Source of the DNA: Thamnaconus septentrionalis
Taxonomy: Eukaryota; Chordata; Actinopteri; Tetraodontiformes; Monacanthidae
Reading direction: 5' to 3'
Assembly: GCA_009823395.1 (NCBI GenBank)
Contig: CM020518.1
Span: 12,644,501 to 12,708,500 of the forward strand
Length of the DNA stretch: 64,000 bases
In this document: positions 37,101-50,200 of the stretch, piece after piece
Layout of the letters: each line of letters starts with the position of its first letter
How positions within the stretch are numbered: position 1 is the stretch's first letter
Position numbers and translations under genes: made by a program
The notes under the pieces: generated by a model
The model's input: the letters and a program-made list of their open reading frames with translations, nothing else
What the model was told of the DNA's origin: nothing
Database searches by the model: none

Positions 37101-40100
37101 AAGTTCACCGTGAAGGGGAAGGACTCGCACAAGCTGCTGGACCGCCTGTTTGCCAACACGATGCCCAAGGTCAACCTTCACATGCAGCATTTAAAAAAGC
37201 AAAAACAAAAATCAAACTTTTCAAATATATTTCACCTTTGCTTCAACAAGAAGCTCAGTCAGGTTAGGTTTTGCTGTTTGTCGCAACCTGTTTCAGCATA
37301 TTTGATATTTTAGCTACGTGGACAAACATATTTTGTCACATATCCTTCATACTGTAGTGAAAACTTGGGGGAAATAACAGTCAATATCAATATAACATTC
37401 TTTAACACTTCACTGCTGTCTTTGTGAACTGTGTCAAATGCAATTCTGTATTTCAAAAAAAAGCCGCTTTAATTTTCAAAAGGTTCTCTTTTTTGTTTGC
37501 TTTTTTTGTTTTTAGGTGGGTGTGACCAACATCAGCCACATGCTGACGCCCACTGGGAGAGTCTTTGCTGAGGTGACCATCACCCAGCTGGCACCAGGAG
37601 AGTTCCTGCTCATCACAGGCTCGGGGTCTGAGGGCCACGACCTCAGGTGAAGTGCGCAGCAGCATTTTGGCCCAACCGGGCAACATAAGAATGAATCGGC
37701 ACCAAACAGGAAATGGATATGCAGTGAGCAGATAATCACTAGCTTACGAAGAGCTTTCAGCAATTACCCCTTTTGTCAAGCTCAAACGCACATTCTGCAA
37801 ACTGGTAATTCAAGTTTTATGGGGCCCCTTTTTGTTTTGGAAACTGTCAGGAATTGAACACAGAAATGCAGGTTCACGAAATGAAAAGTTAGAGTTGTTA
37901 TTGAACCAAGTCACTGCCGATTTCAGCAGTTCAGGCAGTTGAGAACACCAGGCTTATGACTTGGTGGGAAAAACTGCACCCTGTCATGTTTGAAGAATCC
38001 CAGAACGGCGCCACAGAGCCACTTTGTCCCACACTTTGTCCCACACTTTGTCCCACACTTTGTCAGACAAACGTTCCTGTATTCGTTTTGCAGGGAGGGG
38101 CGCCGCGAATCAGGGCACCCCGAGAAACGAACACCCACTAGTAACACACAACCCGGCTCGTACTGCACCCAACAGCCTATTCATCGTTCACTCTAAATAG
38201 CAGTAATCTAAAACTCCCCAGCAGCTGTTAACACAAAAAAAACCAAACGCCCCTCTGTTTGCTCCAATCGGGAAGCAGCACGATTCCAGGGCCAATTTCT
38301 GAGCACCAGTCTCGTACTTGGCAGTGACCTCTAGTGGTGACTGCAGCAGAGACAGTGCATACTAAACAGAGATGTGACATCTAGCATATGACTGATGTGC
38401 AAAGGACTTGTTTTGACAGACAAAAGTGTAGTTCTCGCTGCAGCTTTGCAGCCCTGCTCTTCGGGGAATCTTGGCGGTGACGACGTTTAAGAGACGGCTT
38501 CCTCTGTGCGTCTGTACTCAGGTGGATCGAGACGGAGGCGGCGGACGGCGGCTACGACGTCAGCATCAGCAACGTCACGGACGAGATCGGCGTGCTGGGC
38601 ATCGCGGGACCAAACTCGCGTGCGGTTCTCCAAAAGCTGACGAGCGAGGACCTGAGCGACGCCGGGTTCAAGTTCCTGCAGTGCAAGATGGTCCAACTGG
38701 CCGGCGTTCCCGTCCGCGCGATAAGGATCTCCTACACAGGTAGTGTGACGGATGTGCCAGTAATTGCAATTAGCCCTGCCGTGCTACTTGACCCATTCAT
38801 TTTTCAACATGTCCGCCTTTTCCCTGTCTAGTTTAATTTCAATCTTTTTATATCCATTCATCAATTTGGTATTTTTTGCACAGTCAGTTCAAGCCCAGTT
38901 GTACATGTTTGATGCTGGGACGTTGAGATTTGCGCCTGTCTTTAGGGGAGCTGGGCTGGGAGCTGTACATTGAGCAGAAGAACATGGCGACCGTGTACCA
39001 GGCCATGATGGAGGCAGGAAAGGACGAAGGCATTGACAACTTTGGCACCTACGCCATGAACTCTCTCCGGCTGGAGAAGGGCTTCAGAGGCTGGGGAGCC
39101 GAGGTGAGTGCGTGGACGCGCGTGTAAGAGAAGCCTCAACAGGGTTTTAAGCCTCTCTTTAAATGTCTGAGGTGATGCTAAATCTACAATCCCAGTTACT
39201 CAAAAAGTGTGCTTCAACACAGTCCTCAAAGTGAGCTCTTTGTGATGTCAGAAAGGGCACTTGTACCTTGTGTCACAAGGGCCAAGGCCCCCTGTTTTTA
39301 CCCCTTCCCAATGTGTGCAAGGTGCAACAAAACATCACCAGGAAGCTAAGCTAATCAAAGCTAAGCTAAGCTTTTGCAGGGGGCTGTCAAAGGTTTTCTG
39401 GGCATGCATAGCGTTATTTCACAAGGCTGCTTCACTGCAGTGCAGGATGGGTAATAAAGTTGTGAAATGGTCTAACCTGGGTGCAGACAGGAAATGATGT
39501 GCTCATAATTTGGCTTCGAGAGATGCAGCTTGTTTACATGTGTTGGATGGTCTGTTCAATTAGAGGGGGAATGAATCTGCTGTTGCATGAGTTGTGACTG
39601 TTTGCTGGAAAAATTAAACACACTGACTAATCATTTTTTATTTTTTTTATTTATTTTTTTTACAGATGAACTGCGACACCAACCCTCTGGAGGCAGGATT
39701 GGATTATTTCATCAAGCTCAATAAGGTGGCCGCACTTTATCCACGTGCAAAACAACTTGCTTCATGTCCTGTGCTGTGTTCTGAGTTTTGTTAAAAAAAA
39801 ACAATGTTTGCACCTGCACTCCTCAAGCCCGCTGACTTCATCGGCAAGGCGGCGCTCCAGGAGATCAAGGCCAATGGCCTGAGGAGGAAGCTCTGCTACC
39901 TGAGCGTGCACACGGACGACATCGACCCAGAGGGCAACGAGACCATCTGGCTCGACGGCAAGGTCAGCGCCAAAAAAAAAAAAAAAAAAAAATCCTGACC
40001 AAAATGATCCTGTACGTTGACAATAAAGTCTTCTAATCTAATCTTCTCATTAGGTCGTTGGTAACACGACGTCCGGAGCCTACAGCTACAGCAGCCAGCA

Positions 40101-40266
40101 GAGCCTGGCGTTCGGCTACCTGCCTCTGAACCTCAACTCGGTGGGTCAGAAGGTGGAGGTGGAGCTGCTGGGGAAGAAATACCCGGCCGTGGTCATCCAG
40201 GAGCCCCTGGTCCTGACCGAGCCCACCCGGACCCGGCTGCAGAAGAAGGCAAAGAGTAAAGCGTGA
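28120..40266 (+). CDS. dmgdh: Dimethylglycine dehydrogenase, mitochondrial (16 exons, 870 aa)
   Basis: Mitochondrial flavoenzyme that demethylates dimethylglycine to sarcosine, passing electrons to ETF and the one-carbon unit to tetrahydrofolate. Exons: 28120-28241, 29010-29178, 31034-31132, 31214-31378, 31911-32115, 34946-35194, 35454-35652, 35750-35919, 36001-36154, 37004-37169, 37516-37646, 38522-38739, 38946-39103, 39666-39725, 39828-39962 and 40054-40266. Phases close to 2613 bp ending TGA, with GT/AG at every junction. Residues 1-50 are Arg-rich without acids at the start, as in a mitochondrial presequence. The FAD-binding GGGCVG is at 61-66, and the flavin-linking histidine is His96 in STWHA. 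The DAO-type oxidoreductase half is followed by the GcvT-like folate half ([45 protein letters not shown]). Length and 16-exon structure match the human gene. No ATG lies in frame just upstream. Confidence 0.97.
30840..30868. repeat. 12-bp-arm inverted repeat in dmgdh intron 2
   Basis: TTGGTATGACCC, five-base loop TGCTG, GGGTCATACCAA: perfect arms that could form a hairpin in DNA or in the pre-mRNA. Confidence 0.8.
32209..32580. mobile_element. TTAA-flanked MITE in dmgdh intron 5
   Basis: The ends AGGGATATCTTACCCC and GGGTGCAGTATCCCA are imperfect inverted repeats, each flanked by TTAA (32205-32208 and 32581-32584). This is the target duplication of piggyBac-type elements. It is 372 bp with no coding content, so non-autonomous. 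Confidence 0.6.
36823..36839. repeat. GT microsatellite
   Basis: Short GT run in dmgdh intron 9, ending in GGGG. Confidence 0.8.
38021..38064. repeat. 12-bp minisatellite, 3.7 copies
   Basis: ACTTTGTCCCAC repeated three times plus ACTTTGTC, in dmgdh intron 11. Confidence 0.9.
39963..40053. other. Short dmgdh intron 15 with retroposon-like tail
   Basis: The 91-bp intron consists of an A run followed by TTGACAATAAAGTCTTCTAA and TCTAATC-type repeats. This resembles, from memory, the 3' tail of fish CR1/Rex-like LINEs. The insertion would fill nearly the whole intron. Confidence 0.35.
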
Positions 40267-40642
40267 GCGCGAGCCGTCCAGGATCGAGTCCCTCACCAGC
40301 TGACAGAAAGGAGGGAAAAAAAAGCTTTTTACTGTGATGTATGAATGAAAAGTGCTGCGTGGGAAAAACCGCGTGGCGCCTGTGTTGAACCGTTTTCTGT
40401 CTGAAAGTCGTACAATGACCACAGCTTCCTCTCGCCGTCCCGTCTCCACAAGGGGCAAGTTGTGAGCCAAAAAGTTGAGTGTTTTGTGCTTCATGCGAAT
40501 GTGTAAAACAAAACAAACAAACAAAAACAAACTTGAACTTGCAGCAACGCGATGTCTTACAATGTTGGAGGATAATTGTATTTTTTTTAATTTTTGTAAT
40601 TCCATAAATGGACAATAATGTTTACAACTCAGAAAAGGGTGA

Positions 40643-40909
40643 AATAAAAAAAGTACAGATGTTTGTTTTTTGTAATAATAAAAATGTGTCATGAAGCCAT
40701 GAAAAATACTGAGATGAAAAATGTAATAGAAAACCCTGTAAAAAAATATTTAATTCCTCTTTAAAAAAACAAAACAAAAAAAAACTGAACAGTGAGTTTA
40801 CATAAAAAAACAATGTCTTTACACTCTTGTGTTAAGTCCTTCCGCCTCTTTGTTTTGGTCTTATTTTTTCTCATTATCAGACGGATCGAAATTCAAAATC
40901 ATGAATAAA
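40643..40909 (+). terminator. dmgdh: dmgdh 3' UTR poly(A) signals
   Basis: AATAAA occurs at 40643-40648, 40677-40682 and 40904-40909, that is 377 to 640 bp past the stop codon. Which one is used cannot be told. Confidence 0.6.
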
Positions 40910-40954
40910 AGTCATCGCACTTAACTGACGTAGCCCGCTCTTCCATTCCGGCAA

Positions 40955-41104
40955 TCCGATTGGTTGCTCCGAGCTGGTGTCACGCACTATTTGCGGAAGA
41001 GTCACATTGTGACACGCGGAAAAGGCAGAGGGAAAATTCGCGTCTTCTTTTTCACAGTCCTCCCAGAAGGCGGCATATAAATGTTGCGACGACGCATAAA
41101 AGGT
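40955..41104 (+). promoter_or_regulatory. arsb: arsb promoter region
   Basis: An inverted CCAAT box (GATTGGTTG near 40957), an imperfect palindrome GTCACATTGTGAC near 40999-41011, and TATA-like CATATAAATG near 41074 and GCATAAAAGG near 41095 lie upstream of the arsb ATG at 41265. Only about 360 bp separates the last dmgdh poly(A) signal from that ATG. Confidence 0.5.
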
Positions 41105-41264
41105 AGAGTTTGCTCAAGTTTACAAACAGCGCTGGGAGAGCTAGTTTGCTTTTCGACGGCAATACTTGCACAGACTTACTGTTTACGTCGAACCACCGGT
41201 TGCACCGTCGGGCTTCCGTAGGCTTAACTTTTAGGTCAATTTTATTAAATTAGTTCTTGCACTA

Positions 41265-44200
41265 ATGGATGGAATGAGAAGCCTGCCGAAGTACGTGGTC
41301 CTGGCCGCACTCCTCGCCAGTTCCCCCGCCTTCGTGGCGGCTCGGCAGCCTCACATCGTCTTCATCCTGGCCGACGACTTCGGCTGGTACGACGTGGGCT
41401 ACCACCAGTCCGAGATCCGCACGCCGAACCTGGACAAACTGTCCGCCGCAGGGGTCCGACTGGAGAACTACTACGTCCAGCCGATTTGCACCCCCTCCAG
41501 GAACCAGCTGATGACCGGCAGGTACCAGGTGAGAGGGACGTGTGTGTCCGAATTCACCTCGAATGTACAGCAAAAAAAAAAAAAACAAAACAAAACACAA
41601 ACCAAAAACAAACATTTTTTTTTTTTTATTATTTCGGAGCATTTTGAGGATTTTAAATATCAACCGTGTTTGAATTATTTTACACTTTTGTTTCTTACAT
41701 AATTACATAAATGTGTGTTCAAACGTAGTTTTGATGCCTTCAGTGAGAAACTGCAATGTCAATAGTCATGAGAATGAAGGACATTGAATTCATAGGGTGT
41801 GTATACAATATATGAACCACAGCGGTGGTTGGTTCCCTCTTTTAACAGGTTGTCGGCTGTCCCGACTCACCAAACGTTTCGAAATATTACGAAATGTGTT
41901 ACTTCCTACATTTGTACACAAATACCTGTACTCTCTATTCCTACATTGGAAAAGCACACTAGCTACTTTTGTGTTTAAAAGATACAAATTCCGTTCAAAG
42001 TAATTCACTTAGCATTGTAGTTGTTGTAGCTGTTGTGTAGTTCAATATAAAAGTGGATGATAGAAGGGAGATTATTTTAGAGTACCTTAGCTTTGGGTCA
42101 CTGTTCAGCACATTTTCAGTACAGAGAAAAATAAAATGAGGAAAAATTTTGTGTTGTTGTTTTGTGTTGAGTTTCGCTGTTCAATCTGTCCACTGTAGAT
42201 CCACACGGGCATGCAGCACCAGATCATCTGGCCCTGCCAGCCCTACTGCGTGCCCCTGGATGAGAAGCTGCTGCCCCAGCTGATGAAGGAGGCGGGCTAT
42301 GACACGCACATGGTGGGAAAGTGGCACCTCGGCATGTACAAGAAGGAGTGCCTGCCCACACGCAGGGGCTTTGACTCATACTTTGGTAAAAGAGAAAAAG
42401 AAAAAAAGAAAATATAACCTTTGATCCGTACTCTGATCTGGGACGATGATCTAAACGTTGAGCCTTGACGGTCTGGTGTTTGTCCCACTGTTGTCTGCAG
42501 GCTACCTGACAGGCAGCGAGGACTATTACTCTCACGTGCGCTGCCATCCCATCCCTGGCGCGAACGTCACCCGCTGTGCCTTGGACCTGCGGGAAGGAGA
42601 GGCCGTCGCCACGGCGTACAAGGGAGCTTACTCGACAGAGATGTTCGCCCAGAGGGCCAGCAGCATTATTGGGAAACACAACGCGGACAAGGTGACACAC
42701 ACACAACCCCCACATGTGTGATGTACAGCAAATGCCATGGAATTGAAATATCCACAAAAAGTTTACTAAAGGTTTATTTGTGTATAATGCAAAGAAAGGT
42801 GGTATCCATTTATGCAATTTATACATATATATTGCACTTTTTTTTTTTTTTTTACTAAGTGTGAGGCTTAGTCACATACAATGATTGATTGATTTGGAAT
42901 GAGGTAACTGAGATGTCACATTGATTGTGTTTTCCTTTGTTTTATTTTTTTTCTGCTTTTTTTGATATGTTTGATTTGTTTTTCCAGCAGTTGAGAACCA
43001 CCAAGTGAATCTATATTGGACATTGAGCCCAGAAAAAGTCCAGAAATGTACAAATAACCACCTAAAAATCTCCCCTGCCTGTGTCCTGCAGCCGCTCTTC
43101 CTCTATGTGGCACTGCAAGCCGTCCACTCGCCGCTGCAGGTGCCGGAGCGCTACGTGGCCCCCTACGGTTTCATCAAAGACCACTCCCGCAGGTCGTACG
43201 CCGGCATGGTGTCCGCCATGGACGAGGCAGTGGGCAACATCACCCTGGTGCTGCAGCAGCGGGGGCTCTGGAACAACACGGTCCTGGTGTTCTCCACAGG
43301 TAGGCCGGGTCGCTGTGGTGGGATTGAAGTCGGCACCAAAGGGGATGAAGAGGAGGGAATGGAGGGTGGTGGATACATATATGTCATACAGTTATTTTGT
43401 ATAGTTTTTTTTTTTTTAACTCGTGAATGTGTGGTTTGTACTTATCCTGAAGTATAGAAACAAACTTCAAAGCTCCCACGTTATTCCAAATATCCAAATG
43501 TTCATCTTTCCTCTTGATTGTATCCAAGGCTTTTTGTAAATCAGTGTTTCTCAACTGGCGGGTCGTGACCCTAAAGTAGGTCATGAAGCTGTTTTGATTG
43601 GATTGCGGCTTCGTGGGCAGTTTCCCTTTTAAAAAAGATATTTTAAAATATATGTGTTGATAGATGAACATTTATTTTGCAGGACACACAATTCAATTCA
43701 GTAATTTCAATAATTTATTTTCAAGACATGATAGAACGAGGGCAAGCGTTTTTATTTTTGTGGAATAATTTGATTGCTGTGGAATAAATTTTGGGTCGTG
43801 ACTTTACTAAAGGGAAAAAAAATGTGGGTCCTGAGACTCCAGCAGTTGAGAACCACTGTTGTAAATAATACTGTAAAAGTATCCCAGACGCCACGGATGC
43901 ACCATTACACAGCATATTTAGCCCTCTGTTTGAAGCCTCCAATAAACCCCCCCCCCCCCCGTGCTGAAAGCGATGCTGCGATGTACGTAAGACAATGCAG
44001 TTATGAGGTGGTCTCATTAGGAGAAACAAAAAATGTGTTTGTATTGTTCATTTTTGCTCACCCTTAGGGAGTTATGTGTGCCCTTTGTGATCTCCAGACT
44101 GAGTCGTGTAGTGCTGCACACACACTTTCTGAACAGTGGAGCAAGCCAGAGAAGTAAAAGACGCACACTCCTATGTTTTCATAATGATTGTGACACCAGG

Positions 44201-47200
44201 CTCACTGCCAAAAATGTCACAAGCTGTTTTGCACGTGATACAGGGGGACTTTTTTTTCAGACCTTCGATCCTTGCGGAAGGAGGATGTCGGCAGGTTAAT
44301 GCGTAGTGTTGTTGCGAAGCCATGCGTGTCATCACGACACCATTTATCCTCTCAGAAATCTTCTTTTGAAAAGATGTTTATTTGAAGATTTTGTCTCAAA
44401 TTCTACATGTACGTTTTTCAATCATGCTTGAGAGTGAACTTCTCACGCCAGCCAGAGTTGCAAGAACAGGTCTAACGCGTAAAATGGGATATTTTGGGAT
44501 GCGCTTCTTCGGATCCGAATTGGCTCTCGTCAGGTTTAATGTAGATTTTCTCTTTCGTAGTGAGCCAAAATGAAAACGATTTGGCCTCCGCTGAGTGAAG
44601 AGCCATCACAGTTTGCATCAGCAGATTCAAGAGCTCTGTTTTCTCAACACATCAAAGCTGCTGCTCCGGTGCTGAGATCTGGGTTCAGTAAACAACCTGC
44701 TGATGGGGTTATCCACTTAGGGCTTCAGGAAGTTAGGCAAATCCTTTTTATTACACAACACGGTCAAAAATAGGACAGTGGGAACTGCTGTTATTGAGTT
44801 TATTTGAGTTTAGTCGTTGCACTGCTGGTTTCACGGGGAAAAAACCGTTTTTGTAATACCATCAATATCCACTTGAGGGCAGTATCAATTTACTTTTCGC
44901 TCTTGCAGGTGTTTACCGTAGTTTCAGCGTCACCGACTTTGGAGCAATTTTTTTCCACAACCAACTTGGCCACGCAGAGCGTCATGTGGCTGCAGAGACT
45001 TTAAACGGCCTCGCCGCATCGTTATACATGTGGAAGTTGTCATGATTTGCGAACTGAAGTTGATAAACAGAACAAAAGGGGTTATTTGCCCCAGCCATGC
45101 AAATCCAGTTTGGCTTTCTGTCACTAATTGTAGTGTATCATTCGCATTAGGGATGTTAACAATTAGTCGATGATCGATTAATTGTCGATTAAGATTTTAT
45201 TCGATTAAATTAAATTAGTCGCAATCAGCTGAACAATTTTTACATGGGCAGTTAATATCATTATAACAGTGCAGTGGCAGGAAAGAGCAATTCACCTGTA
45301 GATACTGTGATGCTCATAATATACTTAGAACAACTTGTAAACAACAACTTTTTTTTTAAATCAACTTAAAGTCAGAGGATAAATGTTGAGCGTGTTTTTA
45401 CTGTAATAATGAGTCATATTGGACCCTCAACAACACTGAAGGGTGAACTAATGTGTCCCTTACACATTTTTCATTGTGAAATTTAGGTTCTCAGGAAAAA
45501 TCGTTGCTCATCAATTAATCGTTAATCGATCAATAACGATTAATGAATGAATCGATAATTTGCATCCCTAATTCGCATCCATCGCTTTTTTTCTCCCTAT
45601 CATGTCGGTCACTCTTGGACTGAAGTTTTCTAATTTTCTCATGCTCAAGCCGTTATCACTGACCCACATGTGACAGGCCGAACCTTGAAATTCCTTTCTG
45701 GTGAAATTTTCTGCTAACTGACTACCTCTCTCTGGAGTTTTACAGTAGAGAGGGCGAGAGAGACAGGAGGGGGAGAGGAGAGGCAGAGTGAGAGCCAGAG
45801 CAGCTTGCAAAGGCATTAAGGAGCAGACGGTGATCCTCCAGAACACTTTTCCGCAGCAGGCACACAGACTACGTGCTGGACTTGCGGGAACCTCCTGCTG
45901 AATCGATAGGCCGGGATCAGCACGCTGCCTGTGATGTCACTGGGTTTGCGCTGGACGATGGTCGTCGGCCAATGCCACGCTTGCGCATTTTGGGTTTGTG
46001 CGTCGGTGCTGGGAACGAGCAGACGAATTGTTGTTGTTTTCATGTTAAAGGAGCAGTTCCCCCAATAGGTGATAACCATCCCTGTGACTTTATGCAAAGA
46101 CACTAAGGACTTTGTTTAAAGGCTTTGAATGTGAGATTGCTGGGTTTCAGTGGGGCTGCCTTGTTATCCCCAAAACGCCTACGCATCTCCAGAAAACAGC
46201 ATATTGAGCCCTCTGTTTACAGCCTTCCGCAAAAGTGCTCCGATAACACAGATGCTTGGGGGTTGTCACTAACCTGAAAGAGGGAGATGTTCCCTCTGTG
46301 AGATCACAAAGGGCCAATAAACCACACACAAAAAAGTAAAGAAAACGAAAGAAGTCAAGTAAGGACTTTTTCCACATTCCTCTGAAGTTGATGACACTGG
46401 TGAATGAATTTTTCCATAATGTGGGACCTTGGTGGGACTTGGAAAGTCTTGGTTTGGCTTTTTGTCTGGCCCTCTGAGGGTTTTGCTTTTGTAGCGTATG
46501 TAAACACAACCAAATGTACACGTCTTGGTTGAATTTACATCCTCACTTTCCAGCAACGTCAACATTTGTTTTATTGCCCGCCGCCGCTTTTCTTTCTGAC
46601 TCGAGCCTTTTTCCCTTTTTCTTCTTCTCTGTTTCTGTGTAGTGTTTTTTCTTTTTTTAGCTTATTTTTTGTCAAGTGCCCTAGAAGAGCAAATATTATT
46701 TTTCTCTTACAACATGTCTCTCCCCCCGCAATCAAGCAGCGGGCTCTTGATCGTGTGTACCTCGTGCATGGAGAAGACAAATGTTTGTTTTAAAGCAATA
46801 TTTCTACACCGCTCCCCTCTCCACGTGTTGAAATACGGCGTTCAACGCCGTTTGTTTTTCCAACCCCAAGTCTTGCTCGGCCTGCGGACACCCCCTGGGC
46901 TTTTTTTTTTCTTTTTTTATGATCCCTCACTTCTATTTGTTTGAGTGCAACTTTTTCTATCTCTCTCTCTCTCCCTCGCCAGATAACGGAGGTCAGACGT
47001 TAGCCGGCGGCAGCAACTGGCCGCTGCGAGGGAGGAAGTGGTCGCTGTGGGAAGGCGGGGTCCGGGGAGTCGCGTTCGTGGCCAGCCCGCTGCTGCAGCG
47101 GCCGGGGAGCGTCAGCCGCGAGCTCATGCACGTCTCCGACTGGCTGCCGACGCTGGTGGGTCTGGCCGGAGGGAGCACCAGCGGCACCAAGCCGCTGGAC

Positions 47201-50200
47201 GGCTTCAACGTGTGGAACGCCATCAGGTGAGTCGTCGGGGGAGTGACCGGACTTTTTTTTCTCCCGACGGCTGGCCCTCTCTCGGTGCCTCTCTGCGACC
47301 CCCCGCCCCCTACACCACCGCCCCTCAAAAAAAAAAACCCAACGCCTCTTTCTCGTAGGAGCCTCCGCGCCTTCAATAAGCCCTTTGTTACCGGGCGATG
47401 GGAGCTCAAAGAGGAGGAAATTCCATCAGTCATTCTCACACAAATCTCTGCTTCTTCCTTTCTTTATCCCCCACCCGCCACTCCCCCCCCTTCCATAATT
47501 TTGCTCAAAAACACTTTAAGGTCCAGTGTGTAAAAATTTTTTGAGGAAGCCTCCCTGACAGCGTGTTTTGTATTGAGGGAACTGTCAGGTGGGCTTTCTT
47601 AAAAAATGGCAGCGCAAGATAGCAGCTAACTAGCAGCAAGAGCCTTAGCGCTATGTGTATATTCTCATATACATGAGAACTGTTCTAAGGGTAGGAAAAC
47701 CAAATTACTTTTATTAATGTGTTTCCGGACAGTATGTTAAGCGTTCATCAATTTAAAAATTGTAAATCAAACCAAATTTCACACACTGGACCTTAAAAAA
47801 CTGGCTGCTATTCCCAGATTACATGTGATTGTTAGTCAGTAAACAAACCAGAAATTGGGAAAATCCAACCTTTCACTCGCTCCAGATTTTAAAGGAAATG
47901 TGTAAGGCACATAGTTCAAACAAGACAGAAGCAATCTGCTCTCTGCCTGACAGCTTCCTCGTTTTTATGTCTAAGGTCAGACAAGGCATCACTTTTAGCG
48001 GGAGGGATTTTGGGGGAGGGCCAAAACAGAGGGCTAAAAATGCTCTTTTCCTGACCTTCGTATGAGTTTTTTTTTTTATTTTTTAAGTTAACCATGAAAA
48101 ACCTGAAGGTGGCTATAAGACCTTTCCCGAGATGTTCTTTTGTTTGTTTTTTTTTTGCCAGCGCGCGCTCGCGCTACATAAATTACAGTCAGATGTCAGC
48201 GAGACTCTGCGCGGCTGGTTTAAAGGTCATCACCCGCTGCGCCCTGCCGCACTGACACATTATATTTCTAACCCTAAATGTGGACGCAGTGAAGAAGGTG
48301 AAATTGAGGGCTGCAGCTGCAAAATCAAGGCTTTGCCCGAGCCGCAAACTACCACCCCCGGGGGCCTCGACTCCATTGGCCGACTCACGTCAGCTGACCG
48401 CAGGCTGGCGGCCGGCGTTGCCGCGTGAGCAGCAGCAGCAGCAATAACAACAAAAAAACAACACAGCGCAGTGTGCAAAATGCCATTTGCAGTTTTCTTT
48501 TCTTTTTTGCAATGGCCCTTCTTGTCGCAATAAACGGCATCATGGCTGGATTGGAAAAAACAAAAAAACAGACCAAAACTACAGTGGAGGCGCAGAGGAA
48601 AGAGTTAGCAGGAGTTATTTTGGGTGTGTTATCAGACGCTGCGGTCAGTGAGAGCGGCCTGTTTGCTCTGTGGTCGCAGTGCGGTTGGAGAGCACGTGAC
48701 TGCCTGGCGAGCGCCGGCCAGCTGCCTTGGATTTACGGTTCCGGGCGCGAGGCAGCGTGTTTCAGTCAACGTCTGTGCTCTTTTCGTCCCTGCAGCCGAG
48801 GCTTCGCTTCGCCCCGACTGGAGCTGCTGCACAACATCGAGCCCCGGTACGACGACATCTCCCATTGTAAGTCCCCCCACTGCACCGCCATCTGTTTTCC
48901 ATTTTGCGCCTGTTCATTCAGTGACAGCGTTTCCAGTTTCTTCCCGAGGGGGGGGGGGAATAGCGGGAAAAGGATGTCTGTCCTGCAAAAAAGTCCCAAC
49001 GCCGTGAGCAGCATGAACCTCATAACACGTTGGCTTAGTTTTAAGCTGTATAGTACAATGACTCAAGGAGCAGGTCAGACTTGCAGCAGCGGTAAGTGGG
49101 CAGCAGGGCGCTCTGCTGGGACACACCTGAGGCTCGTTATCAGTCCTTACACTGACAGCTGCTCGTTAAGCGCAGGTGTGCTGGAGCAGCGCGTCAGAGA
49201 AGCGGTCAGACAACAATAAAAAAAAACATTTTCTCTTTTTTCAGAAAATTACTTCTTCTGTGAACTATTAATTTATTTCAGGTATGTTTTACTTTTACCC
49301 CTCAATGCCAGAAAGTGGAATTTAAATTAGTACATGACAAAGCATACTGGATGTTTTAAAAGGTCACATTTTTAAGGAAGCCTGCCTGACAGCATGTTTT
49401 CCTTAAAAAATGGCATCGCAAGATGGCAGCTAACTAGGCGTAAGACCCTTATTGCTCTATGTGTATTCTTACATATACTGTATATTAGAATCGTTCTAAT
49501 ATGGTAGAAAAACCAAATGACTTTTATCATACTGCGAGTATACACTTTTATTAATGTGTTTATGGGCAGTATGTTAAGCTTTACCAATATAAAAATCACA
49601 AATCAGGCCAAGTTTTACACACTGGACCTTCAATAGAGCATTTTTCACAACTTTGCACTGTCTCCCAAGCATTAACTCATAATAGCAACTCACAATGTTG
49701 CTCACAGCTTGGATTTGACCCATCGTTTTTTCACGTGAGGAACGTTTAAAAGCCCGAGGCTGAATGCTCTCATCTGCCCGCCGGCCGCGAATTGTCGACC
49801 ATCTGAACTGAAGGGCGTGCGCGCCGTGTGTTTGGACTCTCTGATTACTCGGAGGTTTCCAGGAAACGGCTCCCCTGACGGACACAGCGGAGAGGTCTCA
49901 TTCTTGTCGAAACCACTTAATATTTGGTGGTCCCGCTCCTGGTCAGAGGCCACTATTTCTGACTGGGCGAGGGATGCTCGCACCTCTGCTCCACATCCAG
50001 GAATAGCGGACGGTAAAAAGGGAGGAGCGCGTCTGGCTAATGTCTTGCAGATGTGTCTTGCAGCCACATAATGGAACGAGAGTACGGAGGTGTCCTTTGA
50101 TCCATCGTAGGGGTCCTACAGTGCTTCGCTTCTGTATCACTACCTCATGCCACACTGTAGCCCCAACCTTTTTTTCTTTTCAAAAGTAGACCAACCAGCC

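Noticed and set aside
38021..38064. CRISPR-like short repeats
   Set aside because: Contiguous 12-mers without spacers in a vertebrate intron: a minisatellite.
40033..40692. 219-codon frame antisense to the dmgdh last exon and 3' UTR
   Set aside because: It is a shadow of the real dmgdh exon 16 (40054-40266) and its GC-rich codons.
48425..49219. 264-codon plus-strand frame
   Set aside because: It overlaps arsb exon 6 in a different frame from the rest of the gene and otherwise covers intron; no family features.
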